A DNA stretch of 64,000 nucleotides. Source: Chamaea fasciata (taxonomy: Eukaryota > Chordata > Aves > Passeriformes > Sylviidae). Where the stretch lies: the NCBI GenBank assembly GCA_029207755.1, contig JARCOQ010000017.1, forward strand, positions 1,674,001 to 1,738,000, written 5' to 3'. The notes below the pieces were generated by a model. That model was not told where the DNA came from and ran no database searches. It saw only the letters and a program-made list of their open reading frames with translations. This document shows, in pieces, positions 1 through 12,116 of the stretch (the first letter of the stretch is position 1; each line of letters opens with the position of its first letter). The position numbers and the translations under genes are program-made.

Positions 1-204
1 AATCATGCTGGCAGTGGTTAGAGATAGAAAAGATCTATTAGCTCCCTAAGCCCAGCTCCCTTCCCTAGCAGGACATAATCCCTGGCAGGAAGCCTTTCAG
101 ATATTAAGTTGATCCAGAGCTTAGTTTTAGCCAAGGGACTGAATATGGAAATCTGCACGGAGGTGTCACAACATTTGGAATTCACAGGACCGAAATGGTT
201 GGAG

Positions 205-230
205 TTTATTTATTTATTTATTTATTTTTA
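205..230. repeat. TTTA tetranucleotide microsatellite
   Basis: About six tandem TTTA units, followed by an imperfect end. The only effect on reading frames is a run of hydrophobic codons that mimics a signal peptide in the frame starting at 195. Confidence 0.9.
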
Positions 231-338
231 ATTTCTTTTCCTTCATTTGTCTGTGCAAGCACAGGGCTGGAGTTGAGCAGCTCCAGCTCAGGCAGAGGGA
301 AATGGTGTGGGACAGGTCTGGGTGTCCCCAGTGTGTCA

Positions 339-431
339 CAGAGGAGCTCCCGGGGGACCCCAACCCTGGGCCAGAGCTCCTGGGGATCCCAAATCTGGGA
401 CAGAGGTCACTCCTGGGGGATCCCAATCCCA
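339..431. repeat. Imperfect ~31-bp repeat, three copies
   Basis: Three diverged GC-rich copies share the pattern CAGAG, then CTCCTGGGGGATCCCAA, then CTGGGA. The repeat explains why several frames are open here; it is not evidence of a gene. Confidence 0.6.
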
Positions 432-683
432 CCTTCCCAGCCAGGGAAGGGGCTGCTGGAAGCTTTGGGGGCTGAGGAGGGCTGGGGACACCCAGGGGAG
501 GGTAAATGGGAAGGGAAAGGATGCTGGGGAAGGCTTGGCTTGGTCTCAGAGCTCTTTCCCATCCTCAGCGATTCTGGGATAAACTCACTCTCAATCCTCG
601 TCCCTCTCCTTGGCCTTTTAAAGGTTTGATCTCTAGAGGATTCCTTTTCCCAGCCCTGCCTTGCTCCGTGCAAAAATCCCCTC

Positions 684-725
684 ACGTTAATGGTATTAAT
701 CACCACATTAATGGCATTAACACCC
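684..725. repeat. Tandem pair carrying TAAT cores
   Basis: Two adjacent copies of about 20 bp, each with TTAATGG, then ATTAA, then CACC. Each copy has two TAAT/ATTA homeodomain-type cores. Binding is not shown; this is only a motif observation. Confidence 0.55.
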
Positions 726-1780
726 AGGGCTGATTTATTCCTCCGTGTCCCCTTCCCCTGCTCGTGTCACAGCCACAGCCACAGAACCTGTCCCCTCGGC
801 ACAATAAACACCCCGCCGCTCCCAAAATATCACAGCAGCTCAGCTGAGCCAGAGCAGGGGGTGGAGATGAAACCACCTTTTAATTACATCTAGAAGGGAA
901 AAACTGAAGCAGGGAAGAAAAAAAAAAAAATTAGAGAGAATCCCTTTCACTTGGGATCCTGATGGGCAAAGGAATTTATAGGGAGGCTGCTCCTCTGCTC
1001 CCCTCCATCTCCATCAATCCATCGGCACTGAGAGGCTGCTCCTGACCTCCACTCGCCCTTTTTTCATTCCGACATCTCGATGTGCTCCTTTAAAACATCT
1101 CCAGGAGCTTCCTCTGCACCTCAGCACCCTCGGAGAATGCTTTCCGTGGGATCAGGATGTGTCATTGTTAAACTTCGTGGATGTGTCACTGTCAAATTTC
1201 TCAGCCAGATCCACGGGAAGCATCCAGAACATCCAGCCCTGCTTCATTCTGAGTTCATCACTGCTTGTGTGCAGCTGGCACAGACACTGAAATCCTGCTC
1301 GCAGGTAAGGATATTCTCTGAAAAAGAGCACAAACCCCCCAAAAATGGGGAAAAAAATCAAGTAAAAAAATTTAAATTGCTGTTTTGCTGTTTTAAAGAG
1401 GATTATGGCATGATAATGCCCATTCCTGCTCGGTGAAAGGCTGCTGGATTCATTCTAACAGATCCACTGCAAATAAAAAACTGGAACCTGGCTCTTCCTC
1501 TCTGATTTCCAAGATTTCCTCCTCCCTCTTTGTTTTTGGGATGAAAACACAAGACAGAGAATTTAACCTACAGGAGCCTCCTCACAGGGGCATCACTGAA
1601 TTCGACAAGGCTCCAAAAAGTGGAGCTTTTACCCCTGAATGTTGATTTACAGGTTAGAGGAAATAACCTGATTTCTCACCCTCCAAAATCTACAGAAGGT
1701 CTCCCATTGGCTTCAGAGTGATGTTGGTTCAGCTCTCAAATATCACAGGAAAAATTCAAGGCTCTTCCACGAGCTCTAAT

Positions 1781-2340
1781 GAATTAAGTCAGCCAACAGA
1801 AAAAAAAAAGGAAAAAAAAAGTTTAAAATTTGGTGCCGTGAAATTTATCACATTTAATAATGATAGCAAATAGTTTTCCCTTAGGTTCTAAAACATCTTT
1901 TAAAACACTTTATAATTCAATAACAGAACTGTTAGAAGAAAAGGTGAGACGGAATTAAAATACACACCTAGCTGTGCGCTTTTAATTTGGAAAATGGCAA
2001 TCAGAAATGGAAAGATGGAAATTCAACAGCTACATTGAAGATGATCAGAAGAATTCTTTCCATAAAGGTTAACAACAGATAATTGCTTTCTCAGGAAATC
2101 ACTGAACTGTCATGATTTTTCTGCTTTGTTGTCAGGGAAGTTTTATGATGCTCCCCTCTTGCCACTTGGCAATGAAACAAATGAGGTTAGATGCCAAAGA
2201 TTATGAAAGAAATTAGCAATAATGAGTCCAGTAACTAAAAACATTAGTAGAGAAAATCGAGTTGACCTTACTTTTATAATTATTCATTTTCTTAATTGTT
2301 TTTTTGGGGTTTTTTTTTCGGAATAATTGTAGTGAAATGA
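1781..2340. other. AT-rich unique block
   Basis: Repeat-poor AT-rich sequence after an A-rich tract at 1800-1820. It has several TTTAAT and ATTAA words and no open frame of note. The composition is like avian conserved noncoding DNA, but conservation was not tested. Confidence 0.3.
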
Positions 2341-3330
2341 AATGATGTGAGGTACAAGGCTCGGGTGTTTGGCAGAGATTAATGACCTGCCCGAGCCCAC
2401 TCTGGAGGTCACTCCTGGGAAATACCTGCTCTGAGCTGTGACCCAGCTCCTCCTTCCCCTCAGCCTTCCCTGCAGGGCTGCACTGCATCCCTCCTGAAAT
2501 TCTGGAAAATGGGAATTTTCCTCAAGAGAATATTTCACTGACCCTCAAGAGAACACCACACTTGACCTGAGGCCGTGGAAAAGGCTCCCAAAATTGAGTG
2601 ACGGCACTGGCGTTGTGGGTGTGTGGTTTGAATAGAAGTGTGCGATATCACAAGGTGAAAAACTTAAGAGTTTAAGGTTTTAGGATATAGTAAATATAGG
2701 AAAATAAAATATAGACATCATTGTCATTATTATATTCGTTCAACACCTGGTTCCTAATTTCCTCTGCTCCCTGGTGCCTCCCCTTCCCAAATCCCAGGTT
2801 TGGTCCCCTGCTGGCTGGCTTCACTTTCCACTTCTCCCACCAGCAGCTCCGCCTTCTTTTCTCCCTCTTTTTTTGTTCGATTCTTCTTTTAACACACAAA
2901 CCCAGGTCTCAGAAATCCACCCTCTCTGCTTCTCCTTGCTATCTCCTGGAATTCCTTTCCCCATTCCTCCTGCCCAGCCCCACTCCTGAGCACGTTGGTC
3001 ACTCCTTTCGCCACCATCCTTTAAAGTCCTAAGCGCAGCGGGTCCCTCCTCCTCCCCAGCGCTGAGTTCACAACTTTGAACACTCAGTGTGTCAGAAAAT
3101 CGCTGTTGTCCGGGGGCTGAGGCAGGAGAGAGCAGAATCTCTGTTTTCATCCCTGAATCTCTGTTTTTATCCCTGGCACGCCAGAACTGCCCTGCGAGCT
3201 TTGTTACACAGGAGCACAATTAACCCTTGGTTCATCAGCCTTCAGAAAGGACATCTCTTCGTTTTCCCGAGCCAAGGAAAACGCTTCACTCCGTGCCCGG
3301 GAGAGATTTACAGCCTGGAACGCTGTGGAC
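2341..3330. other. Unique noncoding sequence with a 21-bp duplication
   Basis: Moderately GC-rich DNA. A 21-bp tandem duplication (GAATCTCTGTTTTCATCCCT, one mismatch) lies at 3134-3175. Overlapping open frames on opposite strands near 2721-3219 are low in complexity and are not supported as genes. Confidence 0.5.
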
Positions 3331-3720
3331 TCAACAATCAGAGACTGCTGACTGCGGAGAACAATGAACTTGTTAGTTAACAGAATTAACAGTGCGTTGT
3401 TTAAGCATAATGACAGCAATAAAACAGGAGATGTGAAGTTGATACAGTCACAACTGAATCATAATGGATGAGATATTTACGGCAAAGCTGTTAAAACATT
3501 GAATAAAATATGGGAAGAGCAAAAGCAGATGTGATTTTATTCTTTCAGAGCTGAAGCTTGTAAAGTACGAGGTAGCATGAGTAATAATCACAGGTTCTGG
3601 TTCACAATGCATTAATAAATATTGATCCGGTGCCAGTGCTGAAACTTTCCAGCTACCAAAATAAAGTGAGAAAAGCACGCTGCTGCATTATGGATTGCTA
3701 AGTTGAAATCCTAAGGCACA
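3331..3720. promoter_or_regulatory. Candidate conserved noncoding element
   Basis: AT-rich unique block with closely spaced TTAAC and ATTAAT words, including GTTAGTTAACAGAATTAAC at about 3372-3390 (HNF1/homeodomain-like). It has no repeats and no coding frame. A regulatory role is inferred from composition only. Confidence 0.28.
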
Positions 3721-4690
3721 CACGGCAGCGCACCCGTTCTGTTCTCACACACCTCTCTATTTAGGGCCTGAACAAACCCCGCCGTGTGCCACAGCAGTGC
3801 CGCAGGGTGCAGGTGCAGCCCCAGGGCAGGGCTGAGCTCCGGGCTTGCCTCAGTGCAGGATTCTCACCCAGCTCTGGTGCTCAGACCCTCTCTCAGGGCT
3901 GTTTCCAGGCTGGGATTCCAGGGAAAAGGCTGCCCTGGGAGGAGCATCCCAGCTCAACCCCAAGCCTCTCCTTCCAGGATCCTCCAGAGCTCCTGCTGAC
4001 ACCCTCCTCTTCCTCTCTTCAACTGGAATAATGATCCCAGCCTGAGCAGACACTGGGAATTCTGGCGGCAGTTTCGCCCACGAGGTAAGGTGCTGTGAAT
4101 CCAACACAAAGCCGAACGAGAAATTAAAAAAAAAAAAAAAAAATTACAGTAAATGTGACTCAGCTCCCCTCCCACCTGCTCAGACACATCCCAACAGGCC
4201 GGCTCAGGCGTGTTTGCACACATGCAACCCTTACCGGGTCTGCACAGCCCTGCCGGGGTGCTTTTCCTGCAAATCCCTGAATCCGCCTGGATGATCCCTC
4301 CTCCTGCATGGCTCAGGGACAGGCACCGAGCAACAGCAGCTTCACCCCGCTGCTCCCACTGAGCTGCTTCACCCCACGGAGCTGCTCCACCCCACAAAAC
4401 CGCTTCACCCCACGGAGCTGCTTCACCCCACTGGAGGCTCTGCCCTGCAGAGGGGAGCCAGACCTAATGCTCAGGGTCTCCTCCACTGTACCTGCACTCC
4501 AAGGTCATCCCACTGTCCTCTGACAGAGAGCTCGGAGCCAGAGAACCCAAGGGCACTTCATTCTCGTGAGGGAGGGGGACTTTGGAACCCAAGTGCTGGA
4601 GCCTGCCCTGAAAACACCCCGATGGTTTGCCCAAATCCTTTCCCGAGGCCCTGCGCATCTTCAGTGTCATCATCCCGCAGTCTGAGCCAC
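3721..4690. other. Unique noncoding sequence, GC-moderate
   Basis: No exon or RNA gene is visible. It contains an A-run at 4126-4143 and the 18-bp repeat listed separately. The overlapping frames at 3784-4107 read through on both strands and share no domain. Confidence 0.5.
4336..4434. repeat. 18-bp minisatellite
   Basis: Four consecutive 18-bp units at 4363-4434 of the form GCTGCTTCACCCCACGGA, preceded by a diverged partial unit. The unit length is a multiple of three, so the frame starting at 4308 reads a repeated Cys-Phe-Thr-Pro-Arg-Ser peptide that is an artefact of the repeat. Confidence 0.85.
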
Positions 4691-5330
4691 ATCCCTCCGG
4701 GATCAATGCTGCTATTGATATTAAACTGCAGCAGCTGATTTAGGCTCCTGTGACATATGGACTGCTGTCCGCTAGGTACTGAGCTGCGACCACTAAACTC
4801 ATTTCACTGGGATCTCAACTCCAAATGGAGTGTTAGGGATAAACGGTCAGCGCTTTAATGGTCATTTCACACTTCATCATCAGCTCATCCATCCTCTGCA
4901 CGTGCCACTTAAGCCTTCCATTCCCTTCCCTCGAATACATCAGAGCAAAAAGGAATGTGACAAAACAAACGCTGGGGAAAAAAAAAAAAAAGAAAGAAAA
5001 AAAAAGAAGCAACCTTTTGCTTGTTGTTGGCGGGCGTTTTCCCCCTCTAACTAAATGGCGAATTGTCCCATTATCCTCATTTCCTGCAAAAATCCGGATC
5101 TGCAGGACCTTCAGTGCAGCAAAGCAAGGCAGTGCCACAGTCAGCTTGTGTGTGGAGTGCTTCTGTTTTACATACTGACACGCATTTTAACATGGAAAAG
5201 GTCAGAGATGGAAACAGCACAGCTTGTTGCTGTGACAGCAGACATTTAACAGAAAGACTTCTGGACACACTACAGTTTAAAATAATTTAGTAAAATAATT
5301 GCCATGATTGATTTTTTAGGTCCCCGGGTT
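4691..5330. other. Unique block, partly AT-rich
   Basis: Contains CAGCAGCTGATTTAGG, E-box-like CAGCTG and CATATG words near 4730-4760, and an A-rich tract at 4978-5007. No coding evidence. It may include a conserved element; this was not tested. Confidence 0.3.
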
Positions 5331-5864
5331 CATACCACACACTTTTGTGTGACAACTCCCTTCAGTGCTGCTTTTTCTTTCTTCTGGTTTTTTTATTTTT
5401 TATTTTTTTTCCCCCCTCTCTCCAGCAACGACAAGAAATGCATTTGAAACAAGTTCGGGGATGTTGTCAAAGTTTTGCTCAGACTCACAAACTCCGTCAT
5501 TTGCTGAGCAGGAGCAGCGTGCAGAGCTGCTGCCGGCCCTCTGTCCAGCAGCACGAGGCTGGCAGGGACCACCTGGATGAATCAAATTTTGGTTGCTGCC
5601 CTGCCAGTGCAGGCCCAGCTTGTCAGGACTGCAGCTGCTGCTTTGCTGCAAGCACAGCCACGGCCTGCACAGCACATCTGAGCTGGAAATAATCAGTAAT
5701 TAATGGAAATAAAAGCCGGGAAGTGTCTTATGTTTAGAGGGGGAAAGGGATTGTGAGATGTCAGAGAAATAAGCAAAGCTGATGAACTTCAGGGAAGCTC
5801 AAAGTCCGTTCCACGTAATCCCACACAGGCCTGGATTAAAGGGAATTTGGGCACAAGAATGCCT
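5331..5864. other. Unique noncoding sequence with T-tract
   Basis: A T-rich tract at 5381-5412 followed by CCCTCTCTCCAGC resembles a splice acceptor, but the following frame (Cys-rich, 5345-5692) has no recognisable domain and no matching donor. No gene is called. Confidence 0.45.
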
Positions 5865-5943
5865 GTCCCAGGCCAGGCTGGATGGGGTTGGAGCAGCCTG
5901 GGGCAGTGGAAGGTGTCCCCGCCAAGGCAGGGGTTGGAGTGAG
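5865..5943 (+). mobile_element. CR1 LINE fragment (3' region)
   Basis: The text reads CCCAGGCCAGGCTGGATGGG, then GGAGCAGCCTGGGGCAGTGG, then AAGGTGTCCCC, then GGCAGGGGTTGG. This is the order of the well-known avian CR1 3' end in sense orientation (loosely, 'ggccaggttggatggggcttggagcagcctgg'). It is a 5'-truncated, diverged remnant without an open reading frame and is not mobile now. Confidence 0.75.
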
Positions 5944-6239
5944 AGGAGAATTAACCAACCCATTGCTGAGACGAGTCGGTTAAACCGCAGCCCATCTCAC
6001 CAATGAGATCCCCACCAAAATGAGATCCCCAAAAAATGAGATCCCAACCATCCCCCAGTTCCACACTGCACTGGAAGACCTGGGATCTCAGCAGGTTCCT
6101 GATGGAAACACAGACCCAAGGCACTGCCCCACCCAGCACCCATTTTACACCTCAATCAGAATTTCTTCCCTTCCCAGACACAGCACAGCCGATTTGCGAT
6201 GCCACTGCTGGGTGCAAACCCGTTCCTGATATGAAATGT
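5944..6239. other. Unique noncoding sequence with short ATGAGATCCC repeat
   Basis: ATGAGATCCCC is repeated three times at 6002-6045, separated by A/C-rich spacers. Beyond that I see nothing distinctive. Confidence 0.5.
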
Positions 6240-7000
6240 AATACTTAAATACGCGCTGCAGCTTTTGACTTCTCCCTCATTCTCGGTGTACTTAATTCTG
6301 ACAGCTCTAAACAAATGTCAAACTTGCTTTCAATTTCCTCCCTCCTCCTCCTCCTCCCCACACTTTGTGCTGGTGCACTGCTAGCAGAATTAAAACTTGA
6401 AAATAGCCTTAGGCTTTCCAACCACTTTTGAGCGGGGATCGGAGGCTTTTGTCTATTTCGGAATAAAAAAACCTCGAAGATAGTAATTTTGCCATATTTT
6501 TAAATAATAAACCAACAAATGTTCATAGCTAAAATGGGCTGCAAAACGCAAAGAACGACAAGAAAGAAAAAAAAAAACAACCCACCAAACCCAACAAAAA
6601 CCAACAACCCACCAAGAAAAATGGATGCCATATTGCAAAGGGGAAAAAAGAGTTTAGATTGTCATGAATCTGAAAGGAAATCAATAGGACAACTTTGGAG
6701 ACCCATTTCAATCTGTTGTTGACATTGTTTTCCAGTAGTAATTTTCTCAAAATGTTAACAGTATCGAGTTTGCTTATTGATTCTATTATTTTTGACCTTG
6801 CATTAGTGTGGGCTAATCTTACATGCCATAAAATTTCCTTTCACAGCTAAAATTATGGTAGGGCTCCGGGGGAAAGTTACAATCAGGTCACAGCCCCCTC
6901 AGGATTTTGATGAGCAGATAACTGGCAATAATGAGTTATTTTGCCTTTCTAGACGCCTTTCTGTTGTTTCCTGCAGGCTTTAGGCAGCATTGTCACACAA
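6240..7000. promoter_or_regulatory. Candidate conserved noncoding elements
   Basis: Two AT-rich unique blocks (about 6240-6530 and 6700-7000) are separated by an A/C-rich tract near 6555-6620. A TCC microsatellite lies at about 6338-6358. The second block has many TTATT, TAAT and CAATAATGAG words and no coding frame. The regulatory reading is an inference. Confidence 0.28.
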
Positions 7001-8480
7001 GTGGTGGGAATATTGGCCAAAATCCCGAAAAATCCCGATAAACTGAGGGTCTCCTGTGCCCGGGGATGTGGCTGCAGAGCTCATGGCATCACCAGCTGCT
7101 GCCACATCTCTGATTCAGCAGCAAAAAAAAGAGCCACTCCACTCCCCAACAGCAAGAAACGCACCACAGAGAGGCCGAGATCATCCTCCCCATATAAATT
7201 TATGTCGTGTGTTCTCATCCACACGCCTGTGAGACCCGATTTTCACTCCCTCCTCCCGAAGCCTTAATTGCAGAGCCTCTCTTTTTCTTTTCCTCAGGAT
7301 TCCTGTACGAAGCGCTCAGAAGGGGCAGTGCTAAACTAATCAGCAGCTGCTCCACGGTTCAACAGTTTAGCAGCAGTTCCCAGTACTTAAACATCTCTCA
7401 GAAGACAAAGCCATTTGTTCCAGGGAGGATCTGCTGCGGCTCCCGAGCCCCTGAATTTTCCTGAGCACAGAAAGGGAAATTTCAGCTCCTGAGCTGCACA
7501 GAAAACGCCAAACTGGGCCTGTGCCTGCGCTAAAAAAATCTGATTTTTGCCAGCAAACTGCAAACTCAGTTTTAGGGTTAAACTGTTACTTTCCCTAGCA
7601 CCACAAATAGCCTGACATTTTGAGTTCCTCAGCTCCAGCAGGCACCCAAACAGCCCACAGCCAGGCTGGTATCAAAAGGAGATATTTTGGATTCTGCAGC
7701 CTCACAAAGGTCTAGACAGAGGCAGATGTTCCCGATGAAAGGAGTTTCGGAGCACCCAGAGCCAGGCTGGGCTGGAGGGAGGCTCCCCTGGGGGATACGG
7801 ATGGTTTGAGGCTTTTTTAGCCTCCAGCTCCCCTTTTTAAAGGTGTGGATTTCCCTGGGAGCAGCAGAGCTCCAGTTAAAAGTCACAGGTGCCCCGGAGC
7901 TCTGCTTAGAAGATTACCTCAAAATTTCATCTCATAACGGGCTGGAAACTCCAGACAAATTATTTATTGCAATGGGCGATGTTTTTTTTTTTGTCTGGTT
8001 CTCCCTCATGGTCATCTTTAGGTGCTAAAAGGGCTCGATAAAAATTAAAATGGTCGCAGCTTATCCTGTTCTGCTGATGAAGAGTTTTTTTTTTTTTTTT
8101 CTTTGAGCAGTCTTTAAAGCTGATCTATCTTTCCAAGGAAGCCTTCCATGTAATCCTAAAATCAAACAGGGAGGATTTCATCCCAGTTCATCCCTGGTTC
8201 GTCCATCCCAGCCTCGTGGTTTTGGTTTTGGTTCCAAACCCTGACAGCAGCAATCCCTATGGGAACACAGACCTGGGTGTGCACGAAAAGGACCAGAGAG
8301 GCCAAAATCACAGAGTTTTGTACAGGTGGGGTTTGGAGAGTTCATCAAGAGAGATGTTAAAAAAAAAAAAAAAAAATCCGAGCAGAGAAAGAATTTTCGT
8401 TTCCTGGTAGGCAGTTTGGAAAATTCTGAGTGATTCACCTTCCTGCTCTGCATTTTTATTAGGAAAAACACCCCCAAAAT
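7001..8480. other. Unique noncoding sequence
   Basis: Mixed composition with T-runs at 7983-7992 and 8085-8100 and an A-run at 8358-8377. The frame at 7001-7267 is basic and serine-rich but has no known domain. No gene is called. Confidence 0.5.
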
Positions 8481-8950
8481 CTTCTCTCTAAAGGGCGTCC
8501 TTATAAACAAACACACAAGTCAGGTAAAAGGGTAGGGAGTACATTTATGTGTAGAAGTCGTAATAAATAAAATAAATTTAAAATAAAATTCAAAACAAGC
8601 TGAGAACTCTGTTAAAAAAAAAAAAAAAAGAAAAAAAAAAGAAAAATCCATTTCAAACCAGAGTTTTCTTCGAAAGAGCTGTTGTTCCTTTTCCTCCCTA
8701 AATAAGATTAGTGGGCACACACCTGTTGAACATTTGGCTTTTACTGGATCAGGATTTCCCTATCGAAAACAATCCCATTGCAACAATGTCACAAAATATT
8801 GCTTCACTAAAATCAGATGGGATAAGTTTAATTTTGCCTTCAAGAAACCCGTGGCCTTTTTTTTTTTTTCTAGAAACACAAGAGCTATTAGGACTTTTTG
8901 TTCTTTAAACAACTTTAAAAGGACACTTCATTAATTACAAGGGGAGAACA
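8481..8950. other. AT-rich noncoding sequence with A-tracts
   Basis: A-tracts at 8613-8640 and a T-tract at 8858-8868 flank AT-rich unique DNA. No gene signal is visible. Confidence 0.45.
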
Positions 8951-10270
8951 AGAAGTCACATAAGGAAGAATCCTTTCCCTGCAAGGTCTCTGTTGTCCCC
9001 AGAATTGGAGGAAACAGCTTTTTATCCATGGAGCTGGAAATGCCACAGAAACTCCAGCGCAGCCCTTCAACCCACTGAGAGAACACTTGAGCACTTACTC
9101 AAATATCCTCCAGGTTGTCTAATCTGTGTTGTCTACTTCTGCTGTTATTACATTTTTGTGGTCTTGGAGAAAGAACAAAGGAAGGGAAAGTTGGAGAAGA
9201 TTTAAAGGAGCATGAAGCCAAAATAACTTACAAGGCCGGAATGATTTTTTTCTGTTTTGTTTTGTTTTCTAACCTCAAGGAGGGAAAAGCATTTTCCAAG
9301 ACCTAATTTGATAAACAATCAGTTTTGTTTCTCTGCAGCCCGGTTGAAAGGAATTCAAGAAATCAAAATAAAGAGAGATTTTTCTCTATTAAAACGACAC
9401 AGGCCACGAGCATCTTTTGATTTTTGCTGCAGGAACCCTCTCAAAGTCAGACGCAGAGATGAGACAAGCCCAAGCCAGTCCTCACAACACCCACCAGCAG
9501 GAACTTCCAGGAGCTCTTACATGCAAGAATGATCCTCATCCATGGGTTCCTGGCAGGGGGATTTCGGGGAACTCGAGCTGCTCAGCACTTTTACAGGCCC
9601 CATTAAGCCTAAGTGGAAGCTGACGGAATTTAGGGGACGCGTCTCCCTTGAGCTATGACCATCCTGCTCACCCCTGGCAGTGCAGAAATGCACCTTAAAG
9701 AGAGCATAAATCGCGGTCAGGAAGGGCTAAAGAGTTCCCCAAAACATCAGTGACCAGCTTCAAACCGAGACCTGAGCTCCAAAGTGACTCTGGTGCTTTT
9801 TGAAACTGAGAAATCCTTCCAAGTGGCCAAAAAAAGGAGGAGAAGCCAAGGCTGGATCCCTGTGCCAGGGAGGATCAGGGTCCACACTCTCCCTTTCCTT
9901 GTGTGTTTTGTTTGTCTGTGGGTTTTTTAAAACTTATTTTTAAATTTAATTTTTTTTTAAATTTAAGTTTTAGAGTTTTTATTTTGTTTCCACTCCAGCT
10001 GTATTTAAGGATTATCCCATGGGATACCAAACCCAGACTCTCCCTTCGCTACAAAATCTCCTGCATGAACTCTAGGAAATCAGTCCCTGCTCTTTTCCTC
10101 CATGTTTCTAAAGTGATTTTCGAGTTGTGCACCCCATGTCCCACAGACTTTGACCCACAGAGGGTTTTCAAACTGACCAAAGGTACATTGGTTTATAACA
10201 CCACGATTAGGTGGTTAAATTTTACGTCTTCCAATAATCAGCAAACTGGAAATTTTGTATTTTAATGTGC
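8951..10270. other. Unique noncoding sequence
   Basis: An acceptor-like T-tract ending in CTCTGCAG lies near 9338, but no matching donor or known peptide follows. A T/A-rich patch lies at 9925-9985. The frame at 9903-10265 (120 aa) has no recognisable domain. Confidence 0.45.
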
Positions 10271-11020
10271 AAGGGGGTGAAGTGTGTCCCATTGCGGAGA
10301 ACTGCTAAGGGCACCTGCGTGTCTCACCTCTGTTCCCTTTTATCATGGTAATATTTATATAAAACAGATGAAAATATAAATAATGAATTAATAAATACGC
10401 ACGGATCTAGTAGTGAGAAGGTAAGAAACTGTCCCTTTATTTGCAAGGCAGATAAAAAAGGGATAAAACTCCAGAAAGAATGACAGAAGTGGCTGGTGGG
10501 AGAGAGGCAGAGCAGAAAGGAGCCCGAGGAGGCAGCTGTGGGTTCAGGGTTATAGGGGCAGTGAGCAGCAACCCCTGCACCTCCCTGTAAAGGATCAAGG
10601 GGGTGAGGGATGGTTCTCAGCCCTTTTAACCTCATCCACACTGCTCCCACCTGCCACAGCACCAAACTCACCCCAAAATTGCTTCTCCTGCTGAGTTCTG
10701 GGACAAAAATCCCCAGCCCAGGCCAGTGTGACCATGCAGCATCCCATGGCTGCAGCCAGGGCTGGGAGCTCTGCTCACCACCCTCCTCCTTGCAGGAGGA
10801 ACGACCCAACCTGACAATTCCACAGCCAGAGATTGAATAAATAACTGTGCTCCTTTGCTGCTTTCACATCAAGCTCTGCCCAACTCCGGGAGTGTCACGG
10901 GCATCCCAACTCCCCAGCACACCTTCCTTTGTCTGCACACTCAGCCCCTGGTGTTTCTGGGAACAGCTCCTAATTCATTATTAATCTGACACTTCTCCCA
11001 GCTCCCCGTGTGTTCCCTGT
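10271..11020. other. Unique noncoding sequence
   Basis: The 161-aa minus frame at 10324-10809 overlaps plus-strand frames and shows no domain; I treat it as chance. Nothing else is distinctive. Confidence 0.45.
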
Positions 11021-11660
11021 TTCCCCAGCCCCGTTATTATCAAACAGCTCTGCTGCCATAGACTGCTGATCCTCATCTTCATATTGATTAATCTCATTTT
11101 CACATGCATCACCCTGATTTCCAGCATCCCCAACTCAGGCTTTTCACGGTGACTCATTTGCCAGACGGATTTTTTTTTTTTCCCTCGCTGGAATCATCCC
11201 CAGCGTGGGAATGTGCTGGAGCAGTTTCAGGTACGAGGCCGGATTTTGTGCAGCTCGGTGGGGATAAGTCAGAAAATGCCTGCTCAGAACTCAGCAGAAT
11301 CATTCCAAACCCCCCCAAGGCGTGTGGGGAATAAACCGAGTCTGTCCCACAGTGTTTGCTTCCCTCTGTCTCGGGGAAGGAACATGCCAATCATGCTTGG
11401 GCTTGATCCTTATCGATGCAATTAAAATGCAATTTATTTTGGGGGGGATTAATTTGTAGATTAAACAGAGTCATTTTATTACGTTTATCTCGGACATCTG
11501 AAATATTTAAGCATTTACCATTACCAAGTTAGCCAAATAAATCTTTAATTTAGCATAATTAGATTTGTTTAAATTAAGAAACGTATTGATATTGCGAAAT
11601 AGTTTCGCATTCATTTGGAACACTCAATTAGAACTTAAAATAACTCGTAGTTTTCACTGC
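11021..11660. promoter_or_regulatory. Candidate conserved noncoding elements with a dyad
   Basis: Two AT-rich blocks (11030-11110 and 11390-11660) contain TATTGATTAATC, AATTAAAATGCAATTTATTT and repeated AATTAG words. A dyad TGCGAAA-TAG-TTTCGCA lies at 11593-11609, with 7-bp arms that include CpG in otherwise AT-rich DNA. The role is inferred. Confidence 0.3.
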
Positions 11661-11800
11661 TTCTTTTTTTTTTTTTTCCCAGTGTACAGGTCATGAAATA
11701 CATTTATCTAGCAGAGCACACGCTCTTCCCTCCACATTAATCCAGACCTTACAACTTTTCCTGCCATTGCATCAGCCCTGTGAGCTGAAGAGAAGAAATC

Positions 11801-11945
11801 TATATTATATTATATTATATTATATTATATTATATTATATTATATTATATTATATTATATTATATTATATTATATTATATTATATTATATTATATTATAT
11901 TATATTATATTATATTATATTATATTATATTATATTATATTATAT
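11801..11945. repeat. TATAT pentanucleotide array, 29 perfect copies
   Basis: 145 bp of uninterrupted TATAT units (AATAT class on the other strand). No base departs from the unit, which suggests recent expansion and likely length polymorphism. All frames stay open because the 5-bp unit lacks stops in one phase, which gives the spurious Ile-Leu-Tyr-Tyr peptide at 11767-12021. Confidence 0.97.
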
Positions 11946-12116
11946 CGTTATTTATATTTCCACATATGGAGGAGAACATGAGCCAGGTTTATCCATGGAC
12001 TGTACAATGGCAGTGGGATGAAGAGGTTCTGGTCTGGCCACCCACACGTGTTGAACGATGGGATATTAACTCCATAATTTTGGATTATGGAATATTAATG
12101 CCGTAATATCGGATGA

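Larger units (their letters stand above)
1..1780. other. Unique noncoding sequence
   Basis: Mixed-composition DNA with no convincing exon. Open frames here are short, overlap on both strands and lack recognisable domains. It contains the small repeats listed separately, an A-run near 917-930 and a donor-like CAG|GTAAGG near 1305 without a matching acceptor. No gene is called. Confidence 0.6.

Noticed and set aside
1290..1320. CAG|GTAAGG as a splice donor of an exon starting near 1080
   Set aside because: No polypyrimidine tract with acceptor upstream and no recognisable peptide.
5381..5430. T-tract plus CTCCAG as a splice acceptor
   Set aside because: The following Cys-rich frame has no donor at a sensible distance and no homology that I recognise.
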